DNA of 64,000 bases, taken from positions 10,671,561 through 10,735,560 of the forward strand of contig OZ029914.1 of NCBI GenBank assembly GCA_964023275.1. The letters are read 5' to 3'. The stretch comes from Norana najaformis. Lineage: Eukaryota > Annelida > Clitellata > Crassiclitellata > Hormogastridae. The position numbers and the translations under genes were made by a program. The notes beneath the pieces are model-generated. The model saw only the letters and a program-made list of their open reading frames with translations, was not told the DNA's origin and ran no database searches. Of the stretch, positions 41,628 to 54,700 are shown one piece after another; the first letter of the stretch is position 1; the number at the start of each line of letters is the position of its first letter.

Positions 41628-42616
41628 ATACTTACTGACATTATTTCGTGTCTCTTGGTTTCATCTAACCAATAATTTGGCAGTTCGAACTGGCAAAAGC
41701 TTTGTGGGCATGTCTCTGGTTTTTATGAAGATGAAGACTAGATGACAATGTCCACATAAAGTTTAACTGGACAGAATAAAAGTTAAGAGCAAAACAGAAG
41801 ATGAAATAGTTGAAAAGATACTCGATATGCAGCAACTGAGAATAAGAGCAAAGAATAAAAAGATTATGAGAGTACATGTAGTTGAACAAATTTGAACAAA
41901 TAGATGTACACATAATTAAACCTCCATTTGATTGCATTTCAGAGGTCATACATTTAAGATCTATAGCATTTTACTTACACCAAACTCCCGGCTACATTTG
42001 TCTAGTTCAAATTATCTTACTTTCATTAAGAGACAAAAAGTGCCTTTAAGTGGAAACAGATAAAGTATCAAAATAAAGTTAGTCACCATCACTTTTTTAC
42101 AAATCTGTCAACAGCATTAGTACCTAAGACGGTTCTCTTTGGGGCTGTAGATCCTTTCACTGATGTACACATATTACAATAGATTTATTAATTTCTTTTG
42201 GCCTCACCAATCCACTTATATTCTTTTCCTTTAAAATAGCATTGCTTGACAAGGCATTCACATTTTTTATAGTTGGCTAAAGATCGAATCGACACCACTG
42301 CAGCTTAACCCTTACTTAATTCCTTTATCCTTCTTTCTAAAGTCATCACTCAAAAAATCAACTCCATTTGTAAATATTATCACCAAATAAATAGGGTAGC
42401 TAACTTCAAAATTATTTTTAGCTATAGAAAATCGCTGGTTATGGGAAAAGACACCACTGACAGCAACATCACAGTGAGAGTAAATGCAGAAAATTCAAGA
42501 GTTTGTCTGCATGAGGAGCCTAATTACACGAGACAACGACTGCACAAATGACACAGACAGACAGATGAAGGACTTGAATATGAAGAGGACGATGGAGGGC
42601 GATATACATTAAAGAT
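41628..42616. repeat. Duplicated CARD-locus intron segment, copy 1
   Basis: This block is close to identical to 44562-45560 in the same orientation (ACATTATTTCGTGTCTCTTG, GTTTCATCTAACCAATAATT and so on). It is more distantly like 52960-53465, the intron upstream of CARD exon 7. Because copy 1 is contiguous with the orphan exon 7, it came from the CARD locus. Confidence 0.85.
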
Positions 42617-43240
42617 AGTCAGAGTCTTGTGCATACGAGCTTTGGGCTCCGATTTCCAGATTAGTTATATTTATTTCTTAGCTTATGCTAAAACTAGGAC
42701 AACAATTATAAGGACGCTTCTTTGCATAGAACTCACATTCTCATGTAAGTATCACAAAATGCTACGTAGCTATCATTGAATAAAATGTGCTCTCTAAATA
42801 ATTATATAAAATTTCTGTAATATCCTTTTACCACTTATTAATATCTACATGCCAACCTATTAATACCTACAGTCAAACATTTTAACTGCGAACAATTTTG
42901 CATTGCAGCAAAGCAATACGGACACATGCTTATAATTCCTATTTCCTTCTATTTAAAGTCATCAATTAGACGATAACCACTTCACTTCATCACCCGCCAT
43001 ACTCTCTTCAGTATATTAATTCTACTATCTGAGGGCATCTACCCAAATTCTGTCCCACAGGATCTTCATTCCTGTCCTCTCTCATTTCCTTCACTCTATC
43101 CTTCTCCTCCTTTCAGAATTTTATCCTCTAGCATCCTTGACAATACTCTTAATACAGAAAACAACAGCCTCTTAATTTGCACGCTAAATGTTTGATCATT
43201 ACTGCATCCTGAACACTATCAAGAAATTAAAGATATAGCC
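42617..43240. other. No feature recognised
   Basis: AT-rich sequence between the duplicated intron block and the broken transposase-like gene. Confidence 0.45.
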
Positions 43241-44167
43241 TTATCCTCTCATCCATCTGACATATTTGAGTTTCATTGAACCATATGTCTCTTTGAGGCC
43301 TACAGCGTGGGCTATAGGAACAGACGGCTTTTCGTTACCATTGTGCACCGACACAGCTTTCAAGCTCGCATGGCTGGAATCTATAAACAGTCTCCACTGA
43401 TCAGGAACGTATTCGCAACCTAAATTCAGCATGAGACCGTTCACGTCAGTACAGAAACAGATATCATTTTCCAGTTTGTAATATGTAGCTAACTGTTTGT
43501 GACGATAACGGAAGTGTGATGTTGTGGTACCTTTTTGAAGCAAGTTCCACTCAACTAGTCTGGAGGCTAACAGTTCAGATTTCTCCTTTGACAAAGATAG
43601 GTCCTTCACCAGATCATCTAACTCACCTTGCCTTATCAAATGCGGCCTACCCTCTTCCAAATCTTGATCACTGGATTCATAAACAGTAACGTCATCTTCT
43701 GTATTACCATCAGAACTGTCCGTTTCATCAGCACCCGCAGCAGGCGGAAATGGTACTGGATTCTCTTCATCATGCGGCACTGGCTTTAGAGCGGACTCGC
43801 AATCAGGATAAACGATTTTAGACTTATTTTTCTTCGAAAATCCAGCAACTTTAGTAATGCAGAAATAACAGTCTGCATGATGATTTCTTGGCTCGCGCCA
43901 CACCATAGGCACAGCAAACGGCATTCAATTCCTTTTGCCATTCAGCCACTGTGTAAGCCCAGAGTAGCACACGGTGCAGCAGACATGAGGTGCCCAACTT
44001 TTATCCTGGTCTCCGACTTGACATCCAAAATAATACTTGTAAGCAATCATCACTCTCTTATTTAGCTTCTTGAGCTGGTCACAAAGAGTATATTTACCAC
44101 AAACATAGCAAAAATTGTCTGGATGGTTAACACAGCCTCGCCTATTCATTTCAAAATTAAATCTCAC
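43241..44167 (-). pseudogene. Second copy of the 568-aa transposase-like family, N-terminal half with one in-frame TGA
   Basis: The minus-strand frame begins MRFNFEMNRRGCVNHPDNFC (start 44167) and gives YVCGKYTL, VGDQDKSWAPHVCCTVC and QWLNGKRN, then one TGA at 43925-43927. It continues in the same frame as MPFAVPMVWREPRNHH, DCYFC, LVKDLSLSKEKSELLASRL and DQWRLFIDSS, ending at 43241. The TGA aligns with Cys77 of the intact protein at 23912-25618. After KETYGSMKL the homology is lost, so the VDLK, CxxC/H and EEQGERFH motifs are missing. The CACTG inverted repeats of the other copy are not seen here. Confidence 0.85.
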
Positions 44168-44561
44168 ACACTAGCTACAGCTATATAAGAAAACTTCACC
44201 TTCGTTCTACGCAATCTCGCCTTATATACTGGTATTGATGCTGACGTCAGCTCGCTGACATGCCCAATCATGTCTAGCGGCTGCTGCAGGCTTGCTGTTA
44301 GGAATATTTCAGGCGACACTTGCAGGCATGCACGTATCACTGGCAGCAATCGTGGAGACACATACAACAGAATGTACAGATATAACCGAAAACGAGTCCT
44401 TACGTCATTACTTGAATGCATGCATAACTTAAAATCTAGACGTGCTGGGCAGATTCTCACTTCATATTGGAATCAGCACATTTGAATCGATATAAGGCAC
44501 ATGCATTACTTTCAGTAGCAAAATCGTTGTGATCCAGTGTAATATATTAGAATTCTAAGGC
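44168..44561. other. No feature recognised
   Basis: Between the start of the broken gene and the second duplicated intron block. A 98-codon frame on the minus strand has no domain. Confidence 0.4.
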
Positions 44562-45560
44562 ATCACATGTATGCTCGTTGACATTATTTCGTGTCTCTTG
44601 GTTTCATCTAACCAATAATTTGGCAGTTCGAACTGGCAAAAGCTTTGGTTTCTATGCAGATGGAGACTAGATGACAATGTCCACATAAGGTTTAATTGGA
44701 CAGAATTGTATATATTAAGTGCAGAACGGAAGATGATATAGTTGAAAAGATAACTCGATATGCAGCAACTGAGAATAACAGCAAAGAATAATAAGATTAT
44801 AAGAGTACATGTAGTTGAACAAATTTGAACAAATAGATGTACACATAATTAAACTTCCATTTGATTGCATTTCAGAGGTCATACATTTAAGATAGCATTT
44901 TACTTATACCAACCTCCCGGCTTGATTTGTCTAGTTCAAATTATCTTACTTTCATTTAAGAGAAAAGATAAGTGCCTTTAAGTGGAAACAGATAAAGTAT
45001 TAAAATAAAGTTAGTCACCATCACATTTTACCAATCTGTCAACAGCATTAGTACCTAAGACGGTTCTCTTTTGGGCTGTAGATCCTTTCACTGATGACAC
45101 TTATTACAATAGAATTATTAATTTCTTTTGGCCTCATCGATCCACTCATATTCTTTTCCTTTAAAATAGCATTGCTTCACATTTATTATAGTTGGCTAAA
45201 GACCCACACCCCTGCAGCTTAACCCTCACTTAATTTCTTTATCCTTCTTTCTAACGTCATCATTCAGATGACCAATATCACCCTACTAAAAACCAACTCT
45301 ATCTGTAAATATTATTACCATACAAATATTGTTGCCAACTTCGAAATTAATTGCAGCTAAAGGAAATCGTTGCTTATGGAAAAATTCACCATTGACAGCA
45401 ACATCACAGTAAGAGAAAATGCAAAAAATTTAAGGGTTTATCTGCCTGAGGAGCCTATTTACACGAGATAACAACTGTACAAATGACATGGAGAGACAGA
45501 TGGAGGACTTGAATATGAAGAGGACGATGGAGGGCTATATACATTAAAGATAGGTGGATG
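44562..45560. repeat. Duplicated CARD-locus intron segment, copy 2
   Basis: Partner of 41628-42616, same orientation, with small indels. It lies directly downstream of the last exon of the CARD gene. Confidence 0.85.
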
Positions 45561-45728
45561 CCGTGTACATTAGACACTGGCGCTATATAAGTTACTAATT
45601 CAAAGACAAGTGATAAAGTAGTCAAAATATGTAATCCTTCGGAGAAGCCCAGTCAAATTCTGATAAGTAAGTGAAACCAGAAGCTACAGTACGGTGGATA
45701 AGCAAGTTGAAAGAGAGGAGTCCTAAGT

Positions 45729-48700
45729 TTAGATTCGCATGATGTTAGATATTAAACCTGGGTTGTCTTGTATTAGACAGATAAGCTGTTGTTTCTCTTT
45801 CCTTTCGTGTTCCAATTGCCTAATAAGTTCTTCCAACTGTTGCTCAATAATCTGGCTTTTTTCTCTATCTGTAAAAGCACAATACAGAACAATTTCACTA
45901 CAACAATTTATTATCAATCAACAGATAGTTGTAGACTGTTCAAGAACGCTTAACGATGGTATATTGATGTCGTAACACTATATTCGAAATCAAAGTGAAA
46001 CAATTCATGTAGAAGGTTCATCAACTTTCTCTGATTCAGTTCATTTCCATTATTTTTCAAAATATAGGAGAATAACCCTGTGCTGAAAAATGCTCATTAG
46101 CATTAATAACCTATTTAAAACCATTAACGAATATATTAATTTATTTTATTGGTCATTATATGCCTCAAAACTCCTCTTTTAGTAAATAAATTAATGCATA
46201 TTTTGCAAAAAAAAATTATTTAAAGATTTGACACATTATCTAATATAAGATCATGACGTCATGATGCGCTTCGGCGTGTGGTTTGCCGACTTGTTTTTAT
46301 GCTGGTTTTCAACTTATTTAGTTTAATTTTCGGGCGTTTTGTGATTATTAGCTTCGGAAACATCGTTTATTTAACTTTGATAATCATCTGGTTCCTGGAT
46401 TTCTGTTCTCTCTGAATTGGATTATTGTGTTTTTTCGTCGTTTTCTATCATCGACAACTCGTGTGATTATTACAAATGGCCGCCTTCTCTACTAACGCTT
46501 TGACGTTTGTTTACGATTTCGCTGCTTTGCAGTCAAAAGATCAGCCGTCTTCCCCGATCAGCCGTCTTATACGTAAAACACTATTCAAATTCCATCTATG
46601 GCGCCCAACTACACAAAGAACTGGATCTCCTCCTCCAACTCGTCAATCAATGCCTTCCTCTCCAAATTCCTTCTCGCCATACATTCCTAGGACGCCTCGG
46701 GACTCTCACGTTGGCCTTTCGCCTTCTATCTCCGCTTCTTCACCCTCCGTCCTTCCAACGCTGACCCAGAATAACGTCATGGGTCTGAGGCTGGGGACGC
46801 TTAATGCTCACTCATTGGGCAATAAGTTTATGGAGATTTCAAACCTCATCTCCCATCACTCCCTGGACATTCTTGTCGTCACAGAGTCCTGGCACTCCTC
46901 CGCTTCTGATGTCTCAGTTCGCCGCTCTACTCCTAAAGGATACTCTTTCTTCGACGTACCTCGCCCTACTAACGCTTCACGTGACCCATTATCTCAAAAT
47001 TACGGGGGCATCGTCGTCTTCTTCCGTGATCACCTCCGTATCAAGAAGATTCCTCCTCCCTATTTGCTCTCCACCTATGAACTTCTATGCCTTTCCTGTT
47101 CGACTACTAGAGGACCTCTCACCATCCTCGCCCTCTACCGACCTGGTTCATCTCCGCTCACTCCGGCTTTCTTCACAGAGTTCTCTTCTCTCCTGGAAGT
47201 CTTCTCTACATATAACTCCCAACTGATCATCACAGGAGACCTCAATATCCATCTTGAGAACCCCTCCTCACCCGACTCTGTTCGCTTCTTAGACCAACTC
47301 GCTCAGTTTGGTTTAACTCAACACGTTTCAGAACCAACCCATACACTTGGTGGATGGCTTGATGTAGTCATTTCTCGTGATGACTGTCCTATCACTGACC
47401 TCCTCGTCGAACCTCCTTCTCTCTCCGACCATGGTCTCATCCTCTTCAGTGTTCCCTTCCTCTGCTCCCAACCTTCCTTCGCTCTTCGTTCATCTCGTGG
47501 CTGGAGGAATCTTGATCGAGAAGCCTTCCGTGCAGGTCTCCTCAGTAGCTCTATCTACGCTGATCTCTCCTCCTTAAGTGAGTGCTCAACCGAGGATCTC
47601 TTCACCCTATTCAACTCATCGGTTCTTCCTCTCATTGATGCCCTCCTTCTCCTCCGTCCACATCGGATTCGCTCGAGACCACTACGACCTTGGCTTGACA
47701 GCCAATGCCGCGCTTTACGTCGGAACACCAGACGTCTAGAGCGCCGATATCGTCGTACTCGTGATCCTGCTGCTCGCCTTACCTGGACCCATCACCTTCG
47801 AGATATGTATTCCCTTTTCCGAACCAAAGAAACTTCGTATTGGGAGTCGCTGATAGACAGAGAAAAAGGAAACCCTCATCGCCTCTGGTCATCACTTGCT
47901 GACGTCCTAGGTCGTTCCTCACCTTCCTCCTCCCACTCTCAACATCCGTTCTCTGGAGACGACTACTTGGACTTTATGCGATCCAAGATTGACTCGATCC
48001 GTCGATCTACTGAGGATTCGGCCTCCGCCGCCCTTCCCTACCACAACTGCCAACCTCTCATGCTGGGAAACCGGATGTCCTTCGTCGACTTATACTGGAC
48101 TCCCCCCTCGAAGTCATGCGAACTTGACCTACTTCTTCCATTTCTAATTAAGGAATTTGTTGATGACTTTCTTCCTTTTCTACATTTATTATGTAATTCG
48201 TCAATTCCGGATGTCCTTCGTCGACTTATACTGGACTCCCCCCTCGAAGTCATGCGAACTTGACCTACTTCTTCCATTTCTAATTAAGGAATTTGTTGAT
48301 GACTTTCTTCCTTTTCTACATTTATTATGTAATTCGTCAATGAGTCAGGGTTCCATTTCAGCATCACATAAAAGGGCAGTTGTTTTTCCCTCCCTCAAGC
48401 GCCAAGGCCTGGACCCTAACTCTCCTTCTAACTATCGTCCTATATCTAACCTTTCCTTCCTCTCGAAGCTCCTTGAAAGATGTATCTCTCTTCAACTGGT
48501 TGAGTACCTTGAATCTAATTCTCTCATGCCTCCCCTTCAATCTGGTTTTAGGAAATTCCATTCGACACTCATCACCCGCCTTCTAGCTGACATCTTTCAT
48601 GCCTTTGACCAAAGCCATGTCACTCTCCTTGCTCTCTATGACGTCAGTGCTGCCTTTGACACTGTTGATCATTCCATTCTTCTAGAACTACTATCTAAAT

Positions 48701-51700
48701 CCTTTGGCCTTACTGACTCTGCTCTTCTTTGGTTTCGCTCATTTCTCTCTGATCGCTCCCTTTCTGTTATTTTTGGTTCCACTCGCTCCGCCTGGACTCG
48801 CATTCCTATGGTCTTCCCCAGGGTTCGGTACTTGCACTGCTTCTATATATCCTATATACTGCTGACCTGGCCAGTATACTTCTCCCCTTGGGTGTTTCGT
48901 CACACCAATATGCTGATGACACTCAATCTTTTACTCACGGCCCGGCTGTCTCAGCCACTCTGATGGTTGAGCGTATCCTTGAGGCCACCTCTGTTCTAGA
49001 TCTCTGGATGTCTTCTAACCGCCATAATATAGCTGTTTTTCATCTTGGGCAAGGCAAGAGGTTCTACAAATTGGCAGAAATGGAGATTTGCATCACAGTA
49101 ATGGAGAATTAGAATTAGCAAAGACGAGTTTCCTCAGCACTCGGATATAAAATACTCATGATCTTTGTGATATTAGCCAAAAATAGGTATTCTCCGTTGT
49201 TTTATCTGCAGACATTCGTTTGCTTTTTGAGTGTTACGTGGTGATCTTTTTGTTTTATAATATTTAAATCTTAAATATGCCAAAAACATCCAAGAAGCAG
49301 ATACAGAATCTCGTGAACCTGCTTAACCATTTGCTTACACAATTTTTTTTAAAACTCACCTTATTTTCCTGCCTTTTTAGATACTTGCCAATGCTTACCC
49401 ATTGAAGAAGAAACAAACTTACCGTCTCCAGCTTCATCCAGAACTCTCAGAATACGATCTTGGTTTAATTCCCGAAGAGATTCGATGATCTGCTTGTAAT
49501 GCTTGGTGCTACCATGTCTAAGTATTTCCAGCATGGCTTCGTTTTTCTCTGAGTTGGTTGGTTTGGACAAAATGAATTCGTGTTGCCTTTTGTTTATTAC
49601 ACCTTTGAAGTGTAATTTGTAGCTCAAATACGATGCGTCTAGGCCATCAATCAGGGTTTGACGATTTACGGTTAGCTTCTCGAGTTCATTGTCTGACATT
49701 GGCCAGGTATCAAGATATTCCTCTTTATATTCTAAACACGTCAACATTTTCTATTTTAAATTAGGGTATAATTTAAATTACTTGCGAAACATTATAAATA
49801 GCATCACTTTAGTTACGGATATGATAATATAAAGATAGTCATACAAAGATGACTCTTTTTAACTGTTTTCTGGTTAAAAGGTATGTAGGTATATACTGTG
49901 CTCCTCATCGTAGTTCAGAGCAGAGATTTCAAAGTGTATTTTAAACCATATTATAGAGTACACCAATTTGTGCATATACAAATGGTACTGCAAATGATAA
50001 AAATTGTCACCTTTTTCGCATAATCACTAATATGGTTGCCATTTTACCTATTACTTAAGCTCTCGAGCAGAATCCTGGACAAAGCCATGAACATCGGCCA
50101 AGAATCTTCAAAAACCTTTAAAGATTTCTAGCAAAATTTTACTTGTAAAGAGTATATTGTGCTTACACTGCTCCTGAATGCGAGGAAAGTTAAAATCAAG
50201 AACCCTAAGCTTGAACTGCTTGTATTTCATTGTATTTTTCAATTTATTTAGCTCCTCTTCGTGACATGTAATTCAGTGGTATTTAATCAACAGCAGACTT
50301 AAAGTGGTTCACTTTGGCTATAGTCATAAACGCCCTCATAGCGTCTAGGTGGATTAATTTTGGAAACTACTTTTGAAAATATCAATTAAAAAATTGACTT
50401 TGACTTTTAAAGGGTAATTTAACCATAAATGGTTGGTTGTGGCCAACTGTCAAAAGACAAAACCTTGCTCAGAACTTTTTAATAGAGACTGATTAGCTTG
50501 AATTTTGACTTGAAAGAAATTCAAGAGGCTTGAAAATTTATTCCTACAGCAAACCTAGGACTACACAATGACTGTAGCATCGGCTGCGAGGTCATGACGA
50601 GCTCAACCTAACATAAAGCTAAAAACTACTAAGGTAGAATCTCAGAGCCGTAACAGCTAAGAATTTATTCCCTCAGTACTGTGGATGTGATGGTAACAAG
50701 TGTGACTCAACTTTGGTGGGGACTGAAGCTTTTTAAATCCGGCCATTCTGGTCGATTTTTGTTATGGCTGGATATTGAAATTTGTCTGGGAAAACCCATC
50801 ATCGTAGGAAATCCAACATTAATTTTGGTCAAGTGATTAAAAGTAGTCTCACAGATACCAAAGTGCAATATATATGAGGTGCAACACATCAAATTAGCAT
50901 ATGCCTCGGATTCATCACCAATATATTGCAAGAATGGCCATTTACTTTACAGACAAAACCAATGGTGAATTTGGTTTGGTGACAGGGACAATTGTATGCC
51001 GCCAAAGATCGATAACAGTACCTGCTTTACACTACAGAATCGACAATCGTAGGGTCACAAGACATACTCACTGCCAATTAGACCAACCTCTGTATTGTTG
51101 AATGAGTCAATTTACCCCCATTTGAATTCAAGTAGTTGGCCAAGTGCATCTGCTTGGCTTCTGCTAGAGCCGTAATCAGTGTGTCTGCCTTGTTTTTGAC
51201 AATGACGTAATTCAGTAGCTTTTGGTTTCTCTCTTCAACTGTTGATGGCATTGATCGAATCTGGTGAAACTCCGCCATGGTGAGATCTTTACGGGCGATC
51301 ATGACATCCAGAAGACCAAAATCAGGATCTATTCTGTCCACCAGGAAGTCCATTTGCCTTTCAAGCAGGCTTATCTGCCACTCATCTTGAATCACATTGT
51401 CTTAAAGCAAAAAAAGAACAAGCAGAATTTCATAAGCTGTTGAAAGCCTAAGCAGTAAAAACCAAAGATAATCAAGAACTGTGAGGACGATGGGCGATGA
51501 TGACGATAATGATGATCGTGACAACAAAGTGGGTGACAACAAAGTCAAGTTAGTTATTACTCACCACTTCTTGTAGCAATAACTTCACCAAGATCCGTCC
51601 TTATGCTGTTGTTTGCTTGATAATGCTGAAGAGTAAAACATTGTCTTACAAATTAGAGTTTTATAAAGCACTCTTTCAGCAAAAAGTATAACAACTTATC

Positions 51701-54700
51701 AAAAACACTATATTTACTCTTTAATAATCCATTTAAATTCCATAAAAAATAATAAAGTTGTTTCCTACTAGTTAATCAATAAAGTTAACAAAACTCAGCA
51801 ACATATTATCATATTGGTTCCTGTTTCACTAGAACCAATACCTACTATTGTAAGAAACTTTCATATTTCCACTTATGCCTCTGTGCATCTCAGCCAAAAC
51901 ATTTATCGTAAGGGTAATGCAGCATAGTAACACATAGGCAAAAGCCAGTCTAGTCTCCATAGGCAGATTCTTACTATATCTTGTTGCCAAGGTAAAATAG
52001 GTGCATTTGCAGAAGTTGAATTTACATCACTCCATTGTGGTGCACTGGTTTGTAATCCCAAAGTACCAGAACCATAATTCATCACAGAGGACAAACTGCT
52101 AGTACTAAATGGCTGTCCAAAACTGTTACTCTGCCCGGATATCCCTTGAAGACCTACAAAATTTAAAAGAATGCAGATGATAACATGCTGTCAAATGTTA
52201 AAATCCAATAAATAGCGTTTACCTTTAGCTTGAACCAAGCACCAAATCGATCATACTCTTCAATTTGCAGAGAAGAAGCAATAATGAGGCAAGGTTTTTG
52301 GGGCAAAACTCTTAAAGTTAGAACAAATCAACCATCTATGGAATCTTGATTTTGACTCAAACACCCCACGACTTGCTTTTCTGAGTAGATATAAATATTT
52401 AAAAAAACTTGACTAGGCCTATGCATCTTAAATAATCTGGTCCTCTCTAAACATTGCACATGCCAAATGCTGTAGGCTTTAATAACATTACAATCACTCA
52501 AGTTTCTAGACCTTGTTTAGGCAGCAACCATAATTTGATATGACATGCATCAGATGTTTATATAAGAGCATTATAAAACATAAATTAATTTAAAACAATG
52601 TGTCAGTTACACCACAAGCAATCAGCAGCATATTAAAGAAGATTACCAAACTTCAATAAAATGCTGGAATACATTTTAAAAACGGAAAACTTACTAGGGG
52701 CCTCATTGGCATTGTTTTGTAAATCAAAAAACACAGAAGGGTTCAGATAGAAAGTAGGATGTGATGTCTGCTGGGAATAGCTGATATCCACAGTTCTTGT
52801 TTGTTGAGCAGTTTCAGGAGTTAGAGTGTCATCATTGAGAAGAGTTGTGTAACTCGTGTTTATCAGCTGTTGACTACCAGATTCAGAGGAAGCTGCTCTA
52901 TCGGCATTAGGTAATAAGCCTATATGAGATAAAAAAAGAACAGTTTACTTCATGACAATTTTCACAGATTTTTAAAATAAATATTAGATGTGCAAAAGCA
53001 AGACACAAACAGTTCATTTACATTATTTGACGTTACTTGGTTTTACCCAACCCATGATTTGGTTGTTTGATACTGGTGAAAGATTTGTAGGCATATCTGC
53101 AGTGGTTTCTATACAGGTGGAGAATCGATTGCTATATCCACATAAGGTTTGCTTGAGCAGAATAACAGTTAAGTGCAGAACAGATCATAATTACAAAACA
53201 AAATTTCATGCAGAAACTGAGAATAAGAGCAAAGCCCAGAAAGAGTAAAATGAGTTAAACCAACTTGAACAAATATAAATACACATACTTTCAGATCTAT
53301 TTCATTGTAATTCACAGGTTGTGCAATTAAGATAACTTTACTTAAAGCAACTTCCGGGTTAGATTTTGTCTAGTGCAGCCACCTTGTTTTCATTACCAGA
53401 ATAAACGACGAGTCTCCTTAAGAGCACACAGGTAAAATATTAACACTAAGAAAGTCAACTTCACAAGACAGTCAACTTTGCCTTTTTTATACATGTTTAT
53501 TATAATAAAACTGCTAATAATAGTTATAATTATAATAAAGTCGACAACCGTGTCGGAATTTTGAATTGTATCATAGGAAACACACCTCCGAAACCTGGAC
53601 GATATTGCTCATGGCAAATCTTCATATGGAACCAACTAATAAATATTTACTTAAAATTTCAAACAGCATCAATGAAGCCTCTTTAGAGTGCTGTATGAAA
53701 GATATACCTACCAACAGACATGAGTTGTACAGTTTTTGTTTGATTCCTTAATTCTTCCATGTCATCCATATCATCAGCCACGGAACCATTTGCATCAGCA
53801 TATCTGCATAAGTTATAACAACTATTGCCTTAAATTAAATTTTTGATTTAACTGCATATTGCGTGTCGGGGAAAATGGAAGAAAATCTGCAAGTCGTAAT
53901 AAGTGAGGTAAGGTAAACACTCACTCATCACAAGTCCCCATCATTATCAGAGGTCAATTAAAGGATCAGACATACGCTACCTTTTTTTGTTAGGTTATCT
54001 AACCTAATCTGAGGGTGTTCAGTGAGCCACTGTAATAACATTGAATTCTTTCCACGGTTGATGATTTCAAATTAACTTTAAGACCAATGAAAAATTTGTT
54101 GAGACAGCAAAACGAGAATACACTTCAAACGACTTTCTTACGTTGTCAGTTCACAATTGTTTTCATCGTCAGGCAGAAACTTTCTCTTCTTTGGATGTTT
54201 GTATTCTAGAAATAAGTAAGGCCTTCATTCTTAATTAATAACGTATTGGTGAAGCTTTACTGAATCCTTATCACCATGTAATTAATGTACAGCTATCTTT
54301 AATACAAACTTATGAAATATGTGCTTAAATTCTACTACTGAAAATAATTTGATTATTAAGTTTTCAGGAATTTACAAATAAACATATGCCTCTGCATTTG
54401 ACAAAGTGCTTTAGCATGTAAATGCTGTTTGTCTTCATTCAGTGAAAAAAAGAATACAGAAATTCACTAAGTACATGTGATTTCTTTTCTAAATAAAAGT
54501 TGCACCCTTGTTGGAAACCTCATAGGAATGTTATTCCTCTTGCCTGTATCTCGACCAGATGTCACTTGACCTTTCGAAGTCATATCAAGAAGTTCGTTCT
54601 CTTTCTACAGAAAAACGTTAATATTATTGTACAAAATGATATTTTACCTGGAAAATAAAAGATAGCAATACAGTGAAGCGTTAGTACACCATTTTATTTT

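Noticed and set aside
41628..45560. Two 1-kb direct repeats flanking 1.9 kb that contains a transposon-like gene, suggesting an LTR element
   Set aside because: The left repeat continues without a break into the orphan CARD exon and both repeats match CARD intron 6, so they are segmental duplicates and not LTRs; there are no TG...CA ends or primer-binding site.
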